From: Paralithodes platypus
Lineage: Eukaryota; Arthropoda; Malacostraca; Decapoda; Lithodidae
Assembly (NCBI GenBank): GCA_032716605.1
Contig: CM064502.1
Span: 58,674,421 to 58,738,420, forward strand
Direction of reading: 5' to 3'
DNA: 64,000 nucleotides
Position 1 is the first letter of the stretch. Each line of letters opens with the position of its first letter. A program made the position numbers and the translations under genes. Shown piece by piece: positions 63,768 through 64,000 of the stretch. Below the pieces are notes generated by a model, which had not been told where the DNA came from, did no database searches, and was given only the letters and a program-made list of their open reading frames with translations.

Positions 63768-64000
63768 TATCATGAACTCCCGTCCACTCACCGACTCTCT
63801 GCAATCTCTCTCTTTGACACAATGTTACATCTCTCTCGCTATTCTATCGCTACTACAATAATCAGTGTTCCTCAGAGCTCTCTCAGTGCATACCACCTCC
63901 TCTACGTAGAGCATGTAGTACCCGTCTTGCAACACAATCCCACCCCTACTCTGTACAACTCCCCAACTCAAGAGTGAAACGTTACTCCCAATCTTTCTTC
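63768..64000 (+). pseudogene. LINE A ORF2 C-terminal region, second part
   Basis: Reads NSRPLTDSLQSLSL, then after a one-base shift YRYYNNQCSSELSQCIPPPL and NSRVKRYSQSFF, the expected continuation of 61341-61758. It runs off the window end. Confidence 0.7.

Overview
This window looks like a piece of a large, repeat-rich invertebrate genome, most likely a decapod crustacean. The reasons are an 11-exon CYP4-type cytochrome P450, the start of an astacin-like protease gene, an intact DIRS1-type retrotransposon (a class known to be common in decapods), several CR1/Jockey-like and RTE-like LINEs, tRNA-derived SINEs, many MITE-like elements and abundant microsatellites. The assignment is inferred from content only.

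Host genes are few. A complete CYP4-family gene lies on the minus strand (44049 down to 33135). I could place 11 exons with GT-AG borders and consistent phases, giving 542 codons with a membrane anchor, I-helix, ExxR and haem-cysteine motifs. A second gene on the plus strand begins at 59889 with a signal peptide exon and a propeptide exon carrying the FEGD motif of astacin zinc proteases; its catalytic part lies outside the window. Everything else recognised as protein-coding belongs to transposons.

Layout: 1-3.8 kb, SINE/MITE fragments and LINE 3' ends. 4-8 kb, a decayed CR1/Jockey-group LINE. 8.0-10.8 kb, a LINE remnant split by a SINE, plus MITEs. 10.9-19.55 kb, a complete DIRS element with gag-like, RT-RNase H and tyrosine recombinase ORFs, inverted terminal repeats and an internal complementary region. 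20.5-21.4 kb, an 11-bp satellite. 21.8-23.3 kb, minus-strand LINE 3' ends. 23.3-32.9 kb, palindromic MITEs and low-copy tandem repeats. 33.1-44.05 kb, the CYP4 gene, whose introns are largely transposons. 44.1-48.5 kb, SINE, MITE, a perfect hairpin and a 30-bp satellite. 48.5-49.6 kb, a MADF-domain DNA transposon remnant. 49.9-51.6 kb, a 27-bp satellite. 51.9-53.9 kb, a 48-bp satellite. 54-59.8 kb, MITEs and microsatellites. 59.9-60.7 kb, the protease gene start. 61.1-64 kb, a LINE inserted in another LINE.

Four observations stand out. (i) Exon edges, mostly with their 5' splice sites, have been duplicated repeatedly in the P450 gene and once in the protease gene. (ii) The 48-bp satellite is an amplified end of a MITE that also sits in two CYP4 introns. 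(iii) About 20 copies of a TTAA-bounded, almost fully palindromic MITE family are scattered through the window. (iv) The DIRS internal complementary region reproduces both diverged termini, the predicted circular-junction template.
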